A DNA stretch of 12,531 nucleotides from positions 10,164-22,694 of the forward strand of contig DBVN01000072.1 in NCBI GenBank assembly GCA_002308515.1, read 5' to 3'. The stretch is from Verrucomicrobia bacterium UBA1263. GTDB taxonomy: Bacteria; Verrucomicrobiota; Verrucomicrobiia; Limisphaerales; UBA1412. The position numbers and the translations under genes are program-made. The stretch's first letter is position 1. Each line of letters starts with the position of its first letter. Shown piece after piece: positions 1-10,300 of this stretch. The notes under the pieces are model-generated. The model was not told the origin of the DNA. It searched no databases and was given only the letters and a program-made list of their open reading frames with translations.

Positions 1-173
1 TGGCAATTCATATAGATTCCATCACCAAAGCAGCCGTCATCGGCTCTCCATCGAGTTGCGTCTAAGGACGAGGCATCAAAATACTGATCCCACGCCTCAG
101 TAAACAGCACTTCCGCCTGCGTCGCGAGCGCAGACACCATCAGTGCCGCTAAGAATGTTATTTTTTTATTCAT
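1..173 (-). CDS. Secreted protein, N-terminal fragment (3' end off window)
   Basis: Reading the minus strand from the ATG at 173 gives 57 codons with no stop before the window edge. The product begins MNKKITFLAALMVSALATQA, a typical Sec signal peptide (two lysines, hydrophobic core, ATQA-type cleavage site near residue 20). The mature start, EVLFTEAWDQYFDASSLDATRW, resembles the mature start of the 824-residue neighbour (VLEDDFNG...INADLW). This is the usual first strand of bacterial concanavalin-like (LamG/glycosidase-16-like) modules. It is therefore probably another extracellular glycan-binding or glycan-cleaving protein; the enzyme or binding class cannot be told from this piece. No strong Shine-Dalgarno is seen: GAAG lies only a few bases before the ATG. 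It is transcribed divergently from the SUMF1-like gene. Confidence 0.75.
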   Translation of the reverse strand, partial: MNKKITFLAALMVSALATQAEVLFTEAWDQYFDASSLDATRWRADDGCFGDGIYMNC

Positions 174-349
174 ATCTTCGTATACGGTTTGAATACACCA
201 TTCGATGCTTTCCCTGAAATTTTATCCAAATTCCAAACAATGTATTTCAAAAAAGCCTCGACAGTGCATCAACGCATTGGTGATTTTGGCAGAAAAGGTC
301 AATAAATCAAGCTCTTTACCAGCAAAAAATATATAAAAATAAGAGAAAC

Positions 350-364
350 TGGAAGAATCTTCCA
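350..364. promoter_or_regulatory. Perfect odd palindrome, possible operator
   Basis: TGGAAGA-A-TCTTCCA is an exact 7-bp inverted repeat about one central base, in an AT-rich divergent promoter region. Its centre-to-centre symmetry and near-zero loop suit a dimeric regulator site better than an RNA hairpin. The regulator is unknown, and a 15-base palindrome can occur by chance. Confidence 0.25.
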
Positions 365-490
365 AAAGTAGAATAATTTATTGTAAATCAATATATTATA
401 AAAAACAAACAACAATTCAGTCTCCACCTTGCTTCTTGCCTTCCGGAATGATTCCAAATATCTGTTTGCCCGGATCATGACCGTTCATCC

Positions 491-518
491 TTGAATTCTT
501 TTGAAAACACGCTATTTT
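491..518 (+). promoter_or_regulatory. Candidate sigma70-type promoter for the SUMF1-like gene
   Basis: TTGAAT (491-496) is followed after 16 bases by TATTTT (513-518). Each hexamer matches consensus at 4 of 6 positions. Transcription would start near 525, giving a leader of about 15 to 30 bases depending on which start codon is used. Confidence 0.35.
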
Positions 519-555
519 ATTCCGTGGAAACCCATTGAAAATGGGAATCATACGT

Positions 556-1560
556 ATGCGAAATCATAAAATGATCACCGTGCTGTTGAGTTTGGCCTTA
601 ACGGCAGCCACGGCACAGGCGGCAAAGCCGGCCATTAGCTGTAAAATAGATGGATCGAACCTGATAATAACCTATACAGGAACACTTTATCTGAGCGAGG
701 ACGCAGTCATCTGGAGCGAACTGGACACGGCTTCCAATCCCTACCGGGTAACAATGGGAAACAAAAAGCTGTTCTTCTGCGCGAAAGAGATCTCAGACAA
801 TAAAAACTTCACGATCCCCCTGTCGGATACGGTAAGCTTAGATATAATCTGGATCGAGCCGGGTACGTTCATGATGGGCAGTCCCGAAGACGAGCTGGGC
901 AGAGACCCCGAAAAAGAAACCCTGCACGAAGTGACCCTGACAACGGGCTATTGGGTGGGCAAATATGAAGTGACTCAAAGCCAGTATGAAGCGGTAATGG
1001 GAACGAATCCTTCTCGTAATTATGGTGTTGGGGATGACTATCCTGTGTATTATGTGAGCTGGAATGACGCGATGGATTTCTGTGACAAACTGACAGAGAC
1101 CGAAAAGGCGGCAGGCCGCTTGCCGGGGGGATATGAATACACCCTGCCCACCGAAGCGCAGTGGGAATATGCCTGCCGGGCCGGAACAACGACTGCCCTG
1201 AACAATGGAAAAAATCTGTCAGATAGGGATCAATGTCCCGAAATGGATGAGGTGGGATGGTATGGATACAATAGTGACCGAACCAGTCATCCGGCAGGAG
1301 AAAAGAAGCCAAATGACTGGGATCTCTATGATATGCATGGGAATGTGCAAGAATGGTGCTTGGACTGGGGAGAGGACGAGTATCCAACCTCACCGGTAGT
1401 CGATCCAACAGGACCGGAGATAGGCTATTATCGCGTACTTCGCGGAGGCAGCAGATCCAACCGCGCCTATGCCTGTCGTTCCGCATATCGAACATACTTT
1501 GGTCCCGACTACACGGCTAATAATTTAGGGTTCCGCGTGGCGCTGGCTCCGGTGAAATAG
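556..1560 (+). CDS. Secreted SUMF1/FGE-sulfatase-fold protein, probably not a true formylglycine-generating enzyme
   Basis: This is a 334-residue exported protein. Residues 1-22 (MRNHKMITVLL...AQA) form a signal peptide. Residues 26-78 form a short beta-rich module, and 99-331 a complete FGE-sulfatase (SUMF1) domain. Family landmarks are IEPGTFMMGS, YWVGKYEVTQSQYEAVMG, YPVYYVSWNDAMDFC, TLPTEAQWEYACRAG, LYDMHGNVQEWCLDW, VLRGGS and NLGFRVAL. True FGEs carry two catalytic cysteines after RGGS (S-x-x-C-x4-C). Here the first is Asn302 and only the second, Cys307, remains. The cysteine normally found in the final GFRC is also a valine. A role in sulfatase maturation is therefore unlikely, and a structural, ligand-binding or different oxidative role is more plausible. 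The start at ATG 556 is preferred because GGGA lies 9 bases upstream and the signal peptide is compact. ATG 541 and TTG 535 are in frame and cannot be excluded. The gene is monocistronic, ending at a terminator. Confidence 0.88.
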   Translation: MRNHKMITVLLSLALTAATAQAAKPAISCKIDGSNLIITYTGTLYLSEDAVIWSELDTASNPYRVTMGNKKLFFCAKEISDNKNFTIPLSDTVSLDIIWIEPGTFMMGSPEDELGRDPEKETLHEVTLTTGYWVGKYEVTQSQYEAVMGTNPSRNYGVGDDYPVYYVSWNDAMDFCDKLTETEKAAGRLPGGYEYTLPTEAQWEYACRAGTTTALNNGKNLSDRDQCPEMDEVGWYGYNSDRTSHPAGEKKPNDWDLYDMHGNVQEWCLDWGEDEYPTSPVVDPTGPEIGYYRVLRGGSRSNRAYACRSAYRTYFGPDYTANNLGFRVALAPVK

Positions 1561-1584
1561 AGGCTTTTTGAGCTGAAAACAAAG

Positions 1585-1620
1585 ATCCCCGACGTTTTTT
1601 ACCCCGCCGGGGATTTTTTT
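1585..1620 (+). terminator. Rho-independent terminator after the SUMF1-like gene
   Basis: ATCCCCG (1585-1591) pairs with CGGGGAT (1608-1614) across a 16-base loop and is followed by a run of seven T ending at 1620. It lies 25 bases after the stop codon. A smaller alternative hairpin (CCCCG/CGGGG) sits inside it. The converging 824-codon gene stops at 1652, but the minus-strand copy has only a weak T tract, so it mainly serves the plus strand. Confidence 0.85.
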
Positions 1621-1651
1621 AGAGCACAGATGAATACTGATTTACACAGAT
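1621..1651. repeat. Degenerate CACAGAT-type intergenic repeat fragment
   Basis: The spacer between the terminator and the converging stop codon reads as ...GCACAGATGAATACTGATTTACACAGATC, with a loose 10-11 base phrase (CACAGATnnn) repeated about three times. It resembles a CACAGATTAACACAGATT-like filler I recall between genes in some environmental bacterial genomes. No function can be assigned. Confidence 0.25.
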
Positions 1652-4126
1652 CTATCTTACCGAAAGCCGGTAATAGACCTCTGTCTCATCTGTTTTGACC
1701 GGTACTTCATAATAACAGGTACCATCGCGGATCTCAGCCTCACCGGCCAGGATCCACCTGTCTCCCGTTGAACCCGACCGGAATTCCAGCTCAGCCTGTA
1801 CCGAAGCCGCCCAGCGCAGGATCAATTTGCCATCCTCATAAGAATAAGCCAGCTCCGGCGGTTCCACCGGCACCGGCGCGGGTCCCCAGACATTGACAGA
1901 ACGGAAACTGACCCAAACCGCGTCACCGCCCGCGCGGGCAAACAGTCCGACTCCCAGACGGATCCCCTCGCTGACCGGGAAATCCAGTGTCAGACCCCTG
2001 ACACCGTCAATCGTGAAGACCGCCTCTTTTCCGTTCAGTGTCACAGAGATAAGATGACTGCCGCCATCGCCGAAGGAACTAAACTCACTGACGCTGTTGA
2101 CCACACCGTTGTTCTTGTCATTCGAGGTGCCAGTCTGCTTGTTCCAGCCCCAGCCGTAATTTCTGCTGTCGTAGCACTCCGCGAAATTGATCCACCGGGT
2201 GCCGTCCGAGCTGCTGAGCACGATAGAGCAGCGCGCGCCTGTGATCCCGGCGGGATAACCGTACCCCTCGCGATCGACCTCAAACACCAGAGGAGAACTC
2301 TCGCTGGCACTGTAGGTATCTGTCAGGTAATAAGTTCTGCCCGGCCAGTACTGTCCGTTGGCGGTAAAAGCGGCATGAAGGCCGTCAATGACCATGTATT
2401 CCAAAACACCATCCGCCTGAGGATATTGTGAGTATTCAAAACCTTTAGTGTCAATGATCCAGCTGTCGCTCAGGGTCGGTCCCTCAAAGTCATCCGAAAA
2501 CAGTTTCATCCTGGAGATAACCAGCACAGCCGGTGTACTCGTCACAGAACCGCCTTCATTGCTGACTGTTACGGTATAACTTCCTTCATCGGCGTAAGTC
2601 ACGCTCCCGATCGTATAAGAAGGAGAATCGCTGTCCGGCAGCTCGACATCATCCTTGTACCAGGTATAGGTCAGGTTTGCCCCGGTCGCTTCCACCGCAA
2701 AGGAGACCGGGCTCCCTTCCATAGTCGAAACGCTCTGCGGCTGGCCGGTGATCACAGGCGGCTGGATCACAAGGCTTTTTCGATAGATCTTCACTCCATC
2801 GAACTGACTCATCGTGAAATCTCTGCTCGCGCGGGCATAGACACCCAATCCCAGATGGATCCCCTCGCTGACCGGAAAATCCAGCGTCAGACCATAAGTC
2901 CCGTCCAGATAGACTTCTACGTTCTGACCATCGGCAACCAGCTCCACAGTACGCTCACCCCCGGAGGAAAATCCCTGAAAAGCGCTGATGTTGGTCGCGC
3001 GGCCGGCTGGCACATCATCCGCGGCACCCGTCTGCTTGTTCCAGCCCCAGCCGACATACTCTCCGCTTTCGCCGTCATAAGACTCGGAGATCATGATCCA
3101 CTTGGAGCCGTCATCACTGCGGAGCAGGATCGCGCTGCGAGCGCCGGTGGAACCGCTTCGCATCGTAAAATTCCTGCGGTCAATCACAAAACGAAGATCC
3201 CCGTTCTCTTTGAGATCATACCCCTGAGAGGTGATATAAGCCGCGCCCGGCCAGTACGGAGTTTGAGCAGAAAGATTCATGGTCAGCAGGTCATTATTGA
3301 CATTACCGGAAAAACGCCCCGCCGCGTCCGGATACTGGGACTGCTCGAATCCCTGAGTATCGAGCGTCCAATCCTCCGCGCTGATGCTTGTTCCGGAAAA
3401 ATCGTCCTCGAAAAGAAGCTCTTCTTCCGGTTCAGGTTCCGGGGTCCCCCCCTGCTCCACCTTGATGCCGCTGAAAGAACCTCTGCCGGACGCGCCCGTC
3501 TCACGGGCATAGAAGCCCAGCTCGATATGAAGCGGTCCAGAGCAACTCCAGGCGTAATCTCCGCCGGAAACACCATCCAGCGCCGGAGTCAGCGTCTGAC
3601 CATCATAAGTGATTTCCAAAGTGTGAGATGTGCTTTGATTCCATGAATCGAATGAAATCCACGCGTTCGGTTTGGTGGCGGAAACCCCTTTTTCCAAGTT
3701 GTATCCCCAGCCAAACTCATCACCGCTCTTGCTGCGGCAGTTGCGCAGAGCAAAAAAGCTGGAATAGTCCGCCGTGCGCAGAATGATCCCCTCCGCGACA
3801 GAAACACCCGAATAACACTCCAGAGGCCCAAAATCCACAGTGATCTTGAGAGGCGCGTCCGCGCTGACGGTAAAGCTCTGATTGCTGAGCAGTGCCCTGG
3901 CTCCCCAGTAATCCGCTATGCCGCTGAAGTTTTCACCGACCAGACTGCCGCCGCTGAGACCAAAACGCTCCACAGAGACCGCGCCCGTTTCGTAAGGCGT
4001 ATCCGAAACTGTCCAGAGATCAGCATTGATTTCTGTACCATTAAAATCATCCTCCAATACAGCCGCTTGCGCTCCAAGCGCAAGAAACATGGCTCCGGTC
4101 AAAAGTGTCAGAATCTTATTCATCAT
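1652..4126 (-). CDS. Large secreted protein with three concanavalin-like modules and an Ig-like domain
   Basis: This is an 824-residue exported protein. Residues 1-22 are a signal peptide ending GAQA-A. Three concanavalin/LamG-like modules follow at about 23-226, 237-447 and 542-746. An Ig-like domain lies at 455-537 (WYKDDVELPDSD, then ADEGSYTVTVSNEGG), and a C-terminal beta module at 757-824 ends YYRLSVR. An acidic Pro-Glu linker (PEPEPEEE) separates modules one and two. The second and third modules are close paralogues, sharing GFE-SQYP, WGWNKQTG and LTLDFPVSEGI, and are nearly identical in DNA in places. No catalytic motif is recognised. The probable role is extracellular carbohydrate or surface binding. 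Two ATGs are adjacent (4126 and 4123); the second gives MNKILTLL, like the left-edge gene, and may be the real start. No Shine-Dalgarno is evident. It has its own promoter (4158-4186), so it is transcribed separately from the 2118-codon gene upstream. Confidence 0.9.
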   Translation of the reverse strand: MMNKILTLLTGAMFLALGAQAAVLEDDFNGTEINADLWTVSDTPYETGAVSVERFGLSGGSLVGENFSGIADYWGARALLSNQSFTVSADAPLKITVDFGPLECYSGVSVAEGIILRTADYSSFFALRNCRSKSGDEFGWGYNLEKGVSATKPNAWISFDSWNQSTSHTLEITYDGQTLTPALDGVSGGDYAWSCSGPLHIELGFYARETGASGRGSFSGIKVEQGGTPEPEPEEELLFEDDFSGTSISAEDWTLDTQGFEQSQYPDAAGRFSGNVNNDLLTMNLSAQTPYWPGAAYITSQGYDLKENGDLRFVIDRRNFTMRSGSTGARSAILLRSDDGSKWIMISESYDGESGEYVGWGWNKQTGAADDVPAGRATNISAFQGFSSGGERTVELVADGQNVEVYLDGTYGLTLDFPVSEGIHLGLGVYARASRDFTMSQFDGVKIYRKSLVIQPPVITGQPQSVSTMEGSPVSFAVEATGANLTYTWYKDDVELPDSDSPSYTIGSVTYADEGSYTVTVSNEGGSVTSTPAVLVISRMKLFSDDFEGPTLSDSWIIDTKGFEYSQYPQADGVLEYMVIDGLHAAFTANGQYWPGRTYYLTDTYSASESSPLVFEVDREGYGYPAGITGARCSIVLSSSDGTRWINFAECYDSRNYGWGWNKQTGTSNDKNNGVVNSVSEFSSFGDGGSHLISVTLNGKEAVFTIDGVRGLTLDFPVSEGIRLGVGLFARAGGDAVWVSFRSVNVWGPAPVPVEPPELAYSYEDGKLILRWAASVQAELEFRSGSTGDRWILAGEAEIRDGTCYYEVPVKTDETEVYYRLSVR

Positions 4127-4157
4127 GGATATCTTGATCTATACCCTAAACACTTTT

Positions 4158-4186
4158 ATTATACCCCGAAACTCCCTAAAAAGCAA
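4158..4186 (-). promoter_or_regulatory. Sigma70-type promoter for the 824-codon gene
   Basis: On the minus strand TTGCTT (complement of 4181-4186), a 17-base spacer and a perfect TATAAT (complement of 4158-4163) precede the gene. The predicted start near 4151 leaves a leader of about 25 bases before the ATG pair. The -35 box matches only 3 of 6, but the -10 box and spacing are ideal. It lies just downstream of the terminator at 4218-4255, as expected for an independent unit. Confidence 0.7.
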
Positions 4187-4217
4187 TCTAATCGGGAGAA
4201 AAGGCTTCGTTTCAATG

Positions 4218-4255
4218 AAAAAGACCGAAACCCCCGCAGGGACTTCGGTCTTTTT
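4218..4255 (-). terminator. Bidirectional rho-independent terminator after the 2118-codon gene
   Basis: AAAAAGACCGAA (4218-4229) and TTCGGTCTTTTT (4244-4255) form a perfect 12-bp stem with a 14-base loop containing a possible inner CCC/GGG pairing. On the minus strand the stem core is followed by five T. It lies about 50 bases after the 2118-codon gene stops at 4307. The plus-strand side carries seven T, so it can also stop antisense transcription into the giant gene. Confidence 0.85.
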
Positions 4256-4306
4256 TTCTTGGTCAGTGAGCGCTCTCACCGGGAAAGCGCCCGCGAATCA
4301 AGCGTA

Positions 4307-7300
4307 TTACTTGGTCAGACGATAGAACGCCGCGGCGCCCGTCATCGGGACTCTGACCTGATAGGCTCCGCCCACCAGTTCAGATTCAAGGATCGTCCAG
4401 CTGGCGCTGTCGGCTGTCGGGGCCACTTCCAGGCTCGCGCCGGAGGCAGCTTCCCAACGAAGCACCAGATTGTCACCTTCGATGCTGTAGCTCAGTTCCA
4501 GATCACCGACCGGAGGAGGCACATCGCCGCCCTCGAAGGTCACATTGCTGAAGTAACCGCAGGCATCGGAGCTCTCAGTCGTATGAGAGGTCACCCACAT
4601 ACCCACATACAGCGGCAGGCTTGAGCCCATAGCTCCATCCGCCCAGCCATTGGTGATGGTCTCGGTGAACAGAGTCCAGTCTTTACCGTCCATGCTGTAG
4701 TAGCAGGAGATGACTCCGCCTACGCGTTCGATACGCTGCCAGTTCGGATAGCTGTAATTCGGACCGCCAGCAGTTTCGTTATCGCCCACGCCCAGACCCA
4801 GGACATTGCGCCATGAAGATCTGAAGCTGCCATTGCTTGAGTTGTATGCTCTCTGTGTCTGCATCAGGACATAGCGGGAGTTATTCGGGAATCCGCCGTC
4901 GGCATCACCTTCACGAACCATCAGACCTGCTTTGGCCCAGCCGTTAGAGCTGGCCGGGAAGTCTTCCAGTTTCACAGTGAGGCTGAAGTCGCCTTCCGGA
5001 GCCGGACGATACAGATAGCTGAAGTGATCGTTGTCTCCCCAGATGTCAGAGCCGCAGCCCCAGATAGAGAAGACACCGGTTTCAGCGTCATAGTCGTAGA
5101 ATCCTTCCACGCCGCCGTCCTGGTAACCGACCATGGTGAACGTGTAATCGTTCGGGTCAGGTATCGGCAGAGCCGGTGCCACGTACTGAGAGTTATAACC
5201 GCTTACGATTGCGGTGTGATAGTTGCTTTGATCTTGTGTGGTGTACACAATACCGAGGTAACCCGCGGCAGGCAGCAGAACGTTGTTCGTATCAGATTCG
5301 CCGACAAACGTCCAGTAGTTGCCGTCCAGTGAACGATAAGCTGTGAAGATATCGCCCACGCGTTTGAGACGGATCCAGTTGCTCGGATAGGTCACATCAC
5401 CGTAGTTTCTGCCACTCATATCCACAGAAGCCGCGCCAGCTGTCGGACGATAGGTCATCTGGACACGTTCCGGTGTGGCCAGCATGGAGACATGCGAGCT
5501 GTTGCCGTCCAGAGTTGAACGGAACGCGAGACCGGCCTTGGACCAGACATTGTTGTTTTCAATGCCTTCTACACAGAGGACAACATCGAAGTCACCTTCG
5601 ACTGCTTCGTACAAGAACAGGCAGCCGTACTCGGTTTCAATCCAGTAATCACCGCCGCCGGCGTGGAGGGTGTACTTGCCATCCGTGCCCACGATCGCGT
5701 AAGGAGCGATACCAGACGGATTCAGGTTAGCATAGCTCAGATCAGTGCAGCCGCCTTCAACGGTCACCGGAGCCGGCATCACAACACCGGAGAGATTCTT
5801 CACGTTGGAGACCGTGACAGTGAACGTGCCATCCTTGAGAGCCGCGTCGAGCGTCAGTTCCACTGTGAACTCACTTCCATGAGCCTGAGCGTCAGTCACA
5901 GTCGCGCCGGAAACCGCATAGTTGGCAGCGTCCGTGGCAGAATCAGGATCCACCGCTTTATCGAAGACAACCACAACGGTCGTACCCACCGCGGTCACTT
6001 GGATCGGGGTCACCGGATCCATGTCAGCCGCCAGAGTGATCTTAGCCGTGTCTGTTGTGACAGTCTTGCCCGGCACGCTCAGTTCGCAATAGACTTGAGC
6101 GTCATCCAGTTCAGAGGTCAGCAGGAGTTCATAGTTCGCGGAAGTCTGACCTTCCACGGCGCTGCCGTTCAGATACCACTGATATTGGAGCGGAGCATTG
6201 TACTCATTTACGCCTGTCGCGCCCACATAGAATCTGGCGGTATCGCCCACTATGCCGATGACATTTTCAGGCTGCTGTTTGATGTTGATGCTCGCTGTAT
6301 CCGGATTGGCATACATACCAATGTACTTGCCGGTCAGGATCGGAGCCGTGTTGTTGGCCTGCATCGCGTTCGGCAGGAGTCTCCAGGTCAGTGTCAGGAA
6401 GTCACCGCCGGAATCTTCACGCAGAGTGGCGTTGAAGAAATACTTCTGTCCGCCAACCAGATCGATCGTGCGGGTACCGTGATTGACTTCACTGCCGTCC
6501 TGGTACTTCCAGTCATATATGCGGCCGTGGCCGTTATTGTTCCAGCCTACCTCCCAGCAGACGACATCGTCGCTCAGATCAGCAACGCTCTCTGTCGGGG
6601 AGATCCAGAGTTTCATATCATCGTCGCAGGCACCGGCGAATTCGTAGGTGCCCGTCTCTTCAGGAGCCAGATAACCCGTCACACGTTCAATGCAGTAATT
6701 CTGATCGAAGGTCGTGGTGAGGATCTCAATGTAGTTATTCACCTGTGAAGGCAGACGATAAGCATGGTTATACGGATTCCATGTGACCGACTCAAACAGC
6801 TCATCGAACGCAGGTTCCTCATCGTAGCACTCCAGGATCACATAACCGGGAGCCCAAACGAACGCTGTGAAGGACACGGAGTAATTGGACGGAACAGTGT
6901 TGCCGTAATTATCGCTGATGTTCTTCAGTTTCAGGGTGTACACCTTGCCGGGTTCCTGACGTGTAGTCGTCAGATAGGCAGAGTCCATAGCGTCGTTATA
7001 CTCAACATTCAGGATCTCCAGACCGTCAATGCTGTAATTGGACGGATCGTCAATGCCGGAACCGATCACTTCGCTGAACTGAACGGTGACATTTTCCATC
7101 GTGTTGTCGCCCTTGACCACAGCGGTCGGGGCCTCGGTATCGCTCAGCACGGTCAGTGTGATCTCCTGAGAAGAGAGAGACTTACCGGCCAGGCTCATAT
7201 CCAGACGATAGGTACCGTTATGTTCCCATCCGGCCAGATTTCTGAATTGCAGCGTGCTGGTGTTTGCGCCACTGACGGAACTCTGAGAATACTCCACAGA

Positions 7301-10300
7301 AGTGACCGGCATCCAGGCACCCTGTGTAATGTCGCCCTTCACGTACCAGGTATAGTACGGAGGCACATCATAGCCTAAGTCAGAGAAGTAATTCACTTCC
7401 ACAGGCAGGGTCAGAGAGCCGTTTTCGTAAGCGGTCACTGTTGCGGGCGGCTGGCTTACGATCTCAAGGACCGTATTGCCCGGATTGATAACAGAGTCCA
7501 GATCCAGCACATAAGCCTTGGAGATCGGGGTCGCGTTATCAGGAACCCGGGTGGGACCCTGACTCGGCAATGACCAGGCGACAGCAAAGTTGTCACCACC
7601 GTCGTTTTCACGCATATAGGCTTCAAAGTAGTAGTACTTGCCGGCTTCCAGGTAGATGTCACCAGATTGGGTCGGGGCTTGATTGCCGCCCGCGCCGGTG
7701 TCAAAACCGCGGGAGTTACACCAGCTGGGCTCTTCCGCCACCAGGGTCTTGTTGGCCGGAGTCGCGTCCGTACTCAGATAGAGACGGCTTTCATCGTCAC
7801 TGGCGACAGCGAAGCGATAATTGCCCGTTTCCGGTGCAATCAGGAGTCCCTTGATAAACACGCAGTAATAGTCACCGCGGGCAGACGGGATCTCCAGATA
7901 ATCGAGCGCGAGCTTCGAGCTGGGATTTGCTGTTCCATTCTCAACAGCAGTAACAAAATTACCGATCGAAGGCAGGCTGCTGCTGTCATAATCGTAGTAG
8001 TTCAAGGTGATACCATTCAGATAAACCAGAGCAGAGAAGGACATCTCATCATAGGTCACCTGATTGCCGGCGGGATCCGTGATGGCTCCCAGCTCAATGG
8101 TATAGTCCTCGCCGTTTTCTATCGCGTCGCAGAAGAAGACAGCGGTCTTTTTATTTTCGCTGAGGGTCAGATTATTGGCCGCGTAAGAATTTCCATCAGC
8201 GTCCTTGAGGATGTAGTTGGCAGGATTACCGGCAGAAGCGGCATCCATAGCCTCACTGTAATTGATGGTCACGGATTTGTCGCCCGGATAGTAGCTGTAG
8301 CTTACCACCGTCGGGGCTTCCGTGTCGCTGTCGATGGTCACGACCGCGGCCGCGGACATAATGGAGGTTCCCTTGTCTGGAGCGCCGGAACCGAAGTTCA
8401 TGATCTCGCAGGTATAAGAACCCGCGTCTTCAGCTGTGGTAGAATCCACTCTGTAGGTAGAAGAGATCGCGCCTTCGATCGCCTTGCCGTCCTTGTACCA
8501 CTGATAAGCGATGGGATCGCCTGTACCGGTCACAGTCAGAGTCAGAGGCTGCGGAGCGATCAGACTCACACTGGCGGGAGATTTCAGCAGTTCCACTTCT
8601 TTCAGGTAGCCTTCCTGATAATCCACGATGCTCATGAAGAAGAAGGAGGTCGGATTCTTGAACTCATTGGTCAAACCTTCGCAGGCACCGAAGTTATTGC
8701 CTTCGATACCATAGTGAGGTCCGCCGTAAGCAACTGTGCCCAGTCCTTCCAGAGTTTGGCTGTTGTGGCGTGTCCAGACGATGTTGCCGCCCTGTTCCAC
8801 ACCATAATAAGTATTGATCGTACTGCCGCTGCGGCCGATACGGATCCACAGTTTGCCGCCGTCCTGCAGGAAGTCATAAGGAGCGGTTGCCTTGCCATCT
8901 ACAACGATGGAGGAGACCATCGAACCTTGGTTGCTGCCGCCGCCATTGGTCAAACGCCAATTGGACTGGATGCAATGACGGTAATCATCCAGATTGACGC
9001 CCTGGATGTTATCCACAGGATCGGTATATCCGCCAATGCTTTCATCCCATTTCATGACCTTGGCCGGAGTGTTATGGATCTCCATATAGGAGCTGTGCGG
9101 AGCCGGCTTGCCGGTATCCAGAGCGCTGCGGATCTGCAAACCCGCGCGACCCCATTGGGTCGTATAGCTCTGATTCACCACACGCATACGGATATCGAAG
9201 TCACCCGTGAAGGCTTTATAGACAAACGTATCTTCATCATAGTTGTCCCAGTTCACCAATCCCTGGTTGTTGACGAAGAATCCGTCACCGCCTAACGCCT
9301 CAGCGTAACCGGCTGTGAAGGGCTGACCTGTGACAGACAGCGAGAAGATAGATGACGCGGTAAGCGTCACTTCACCCTCCATCGTATTGCCGGAGAGATC
9401 TTTGATATTCTTCACAGTCACATCCACTGCCGCGCCGTTGGAGACCTTGCTGTTCAGGAACAGGGTCACACGGTCGCTCAGTCTCTGTTCGACTTTGGTC
9501 ACCGTCTTGCCGGCCACGGCATAGTTCGCCGCCTGTGTCGCGGTAGTGGAATCCACCGCTTCACTGAAGGTCACACCCACGGTGTTTTCAAACGCCTGAG
9601 CGCTCACCGCTTCGGGGGCTTCTGTATCCACGGTCACGTTCAGCTTGGCCGATGTGATCTTGGTCGTTACCTGACCATTGGCCGTGTTGGTCACTTCCAG
9701 TGTATAGGTACCGGTATCGCTGAGCTGTGCCGTTTCAACTTTATAGGTGAAAGTATTATTGATCAGTTCAGTACCCTGAGCGATCACTTTGCCGTCTTTC
9801 TTCCAGACATAATTGAACGGACTGTAGCCAGCAACTCTCGCCGCGAATGTATAATTCTGAGCCGCTGTGATATCCGCTCCGTTCAGTTCATCAACGATGG
9901 TAACGGGCGTCTGCGGGAAAGCCTGGAAGTCGGATGCCGTGCATAAACAATCGTTGTTGTTGGCATCATGAGAGGTGGTGAACACACCCACTGCCAGCGG
10001 TGTTGCACCTTCATAAGGCACCATCGGACCACCGCCCCATTTATCGGTATCTTCCGACCACATCAGTTCCCAGTTTTCACCATCGGAGCTGGTCATACCA
10101 TAATAGGTATTGCCGATGCGGCGGATACGCTGCCATTGCGGCCAGGTGTAAGCCTTGGGACGTTTGCAGCGGTCATCATTCACATCCTGGTCATTCTCTT
10201 CACGCCATTGGACGACCCACTGACCATTGGATGAACCGGAAGATTTCTGGGTCTGCGTATTGAAATAGCGGGCTCCGCCTGCCATTACCAAACCATTGGG

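Larger units (their letters stand above)
174..534. other. Divergent AT-rich intergenic region
   Basis: This 361-base stretch separates two divergent secreted-protein genes and holds no convincing ORF. For the leftward gene a weak promoter is possible: TAAAAT (complement of 219-224) with TTGAAA (complement of 245-250), but the 20-base spacer is too long to be convincing. For the rightward gene see the promoter at 491-518. Other structures are a G-T-containing 6-bp hairpin near 271-288 (CAGTGC, loop ATCAAC, GCATTG) and the perfect 15-base palindrome at 350-364. Bases 320-415 are strongly A-rich. Confidence 0.6.

Noticed and set aside
869..1495. A 208-codon minus-strand frame opposite the SUMF1-like gene
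   Set aside because: It is a low-complexity His/Pro/Ser-rich translation opposite a clear conserved domain, with no family resemblance.
2855..3646. Plus-strand frames opposite the 824-codon gene, including 263 codons at 2855-3646 and 125 codons at 2054-2431
   Set aside because: They are antisense shadows, and the two resemble each other only because the sense-strand modules are duplicated.
7667..9295. A 542-codon open reading frame on the plus strand inside the giant gene (and another at 5663-6748)
   Set aside because: It is antisense to the well-supported 2118-residue protein, has no recognisable domain and no promoter or signal peptide. It arises because the codon use of the sense strand leaves few stops in this frame.
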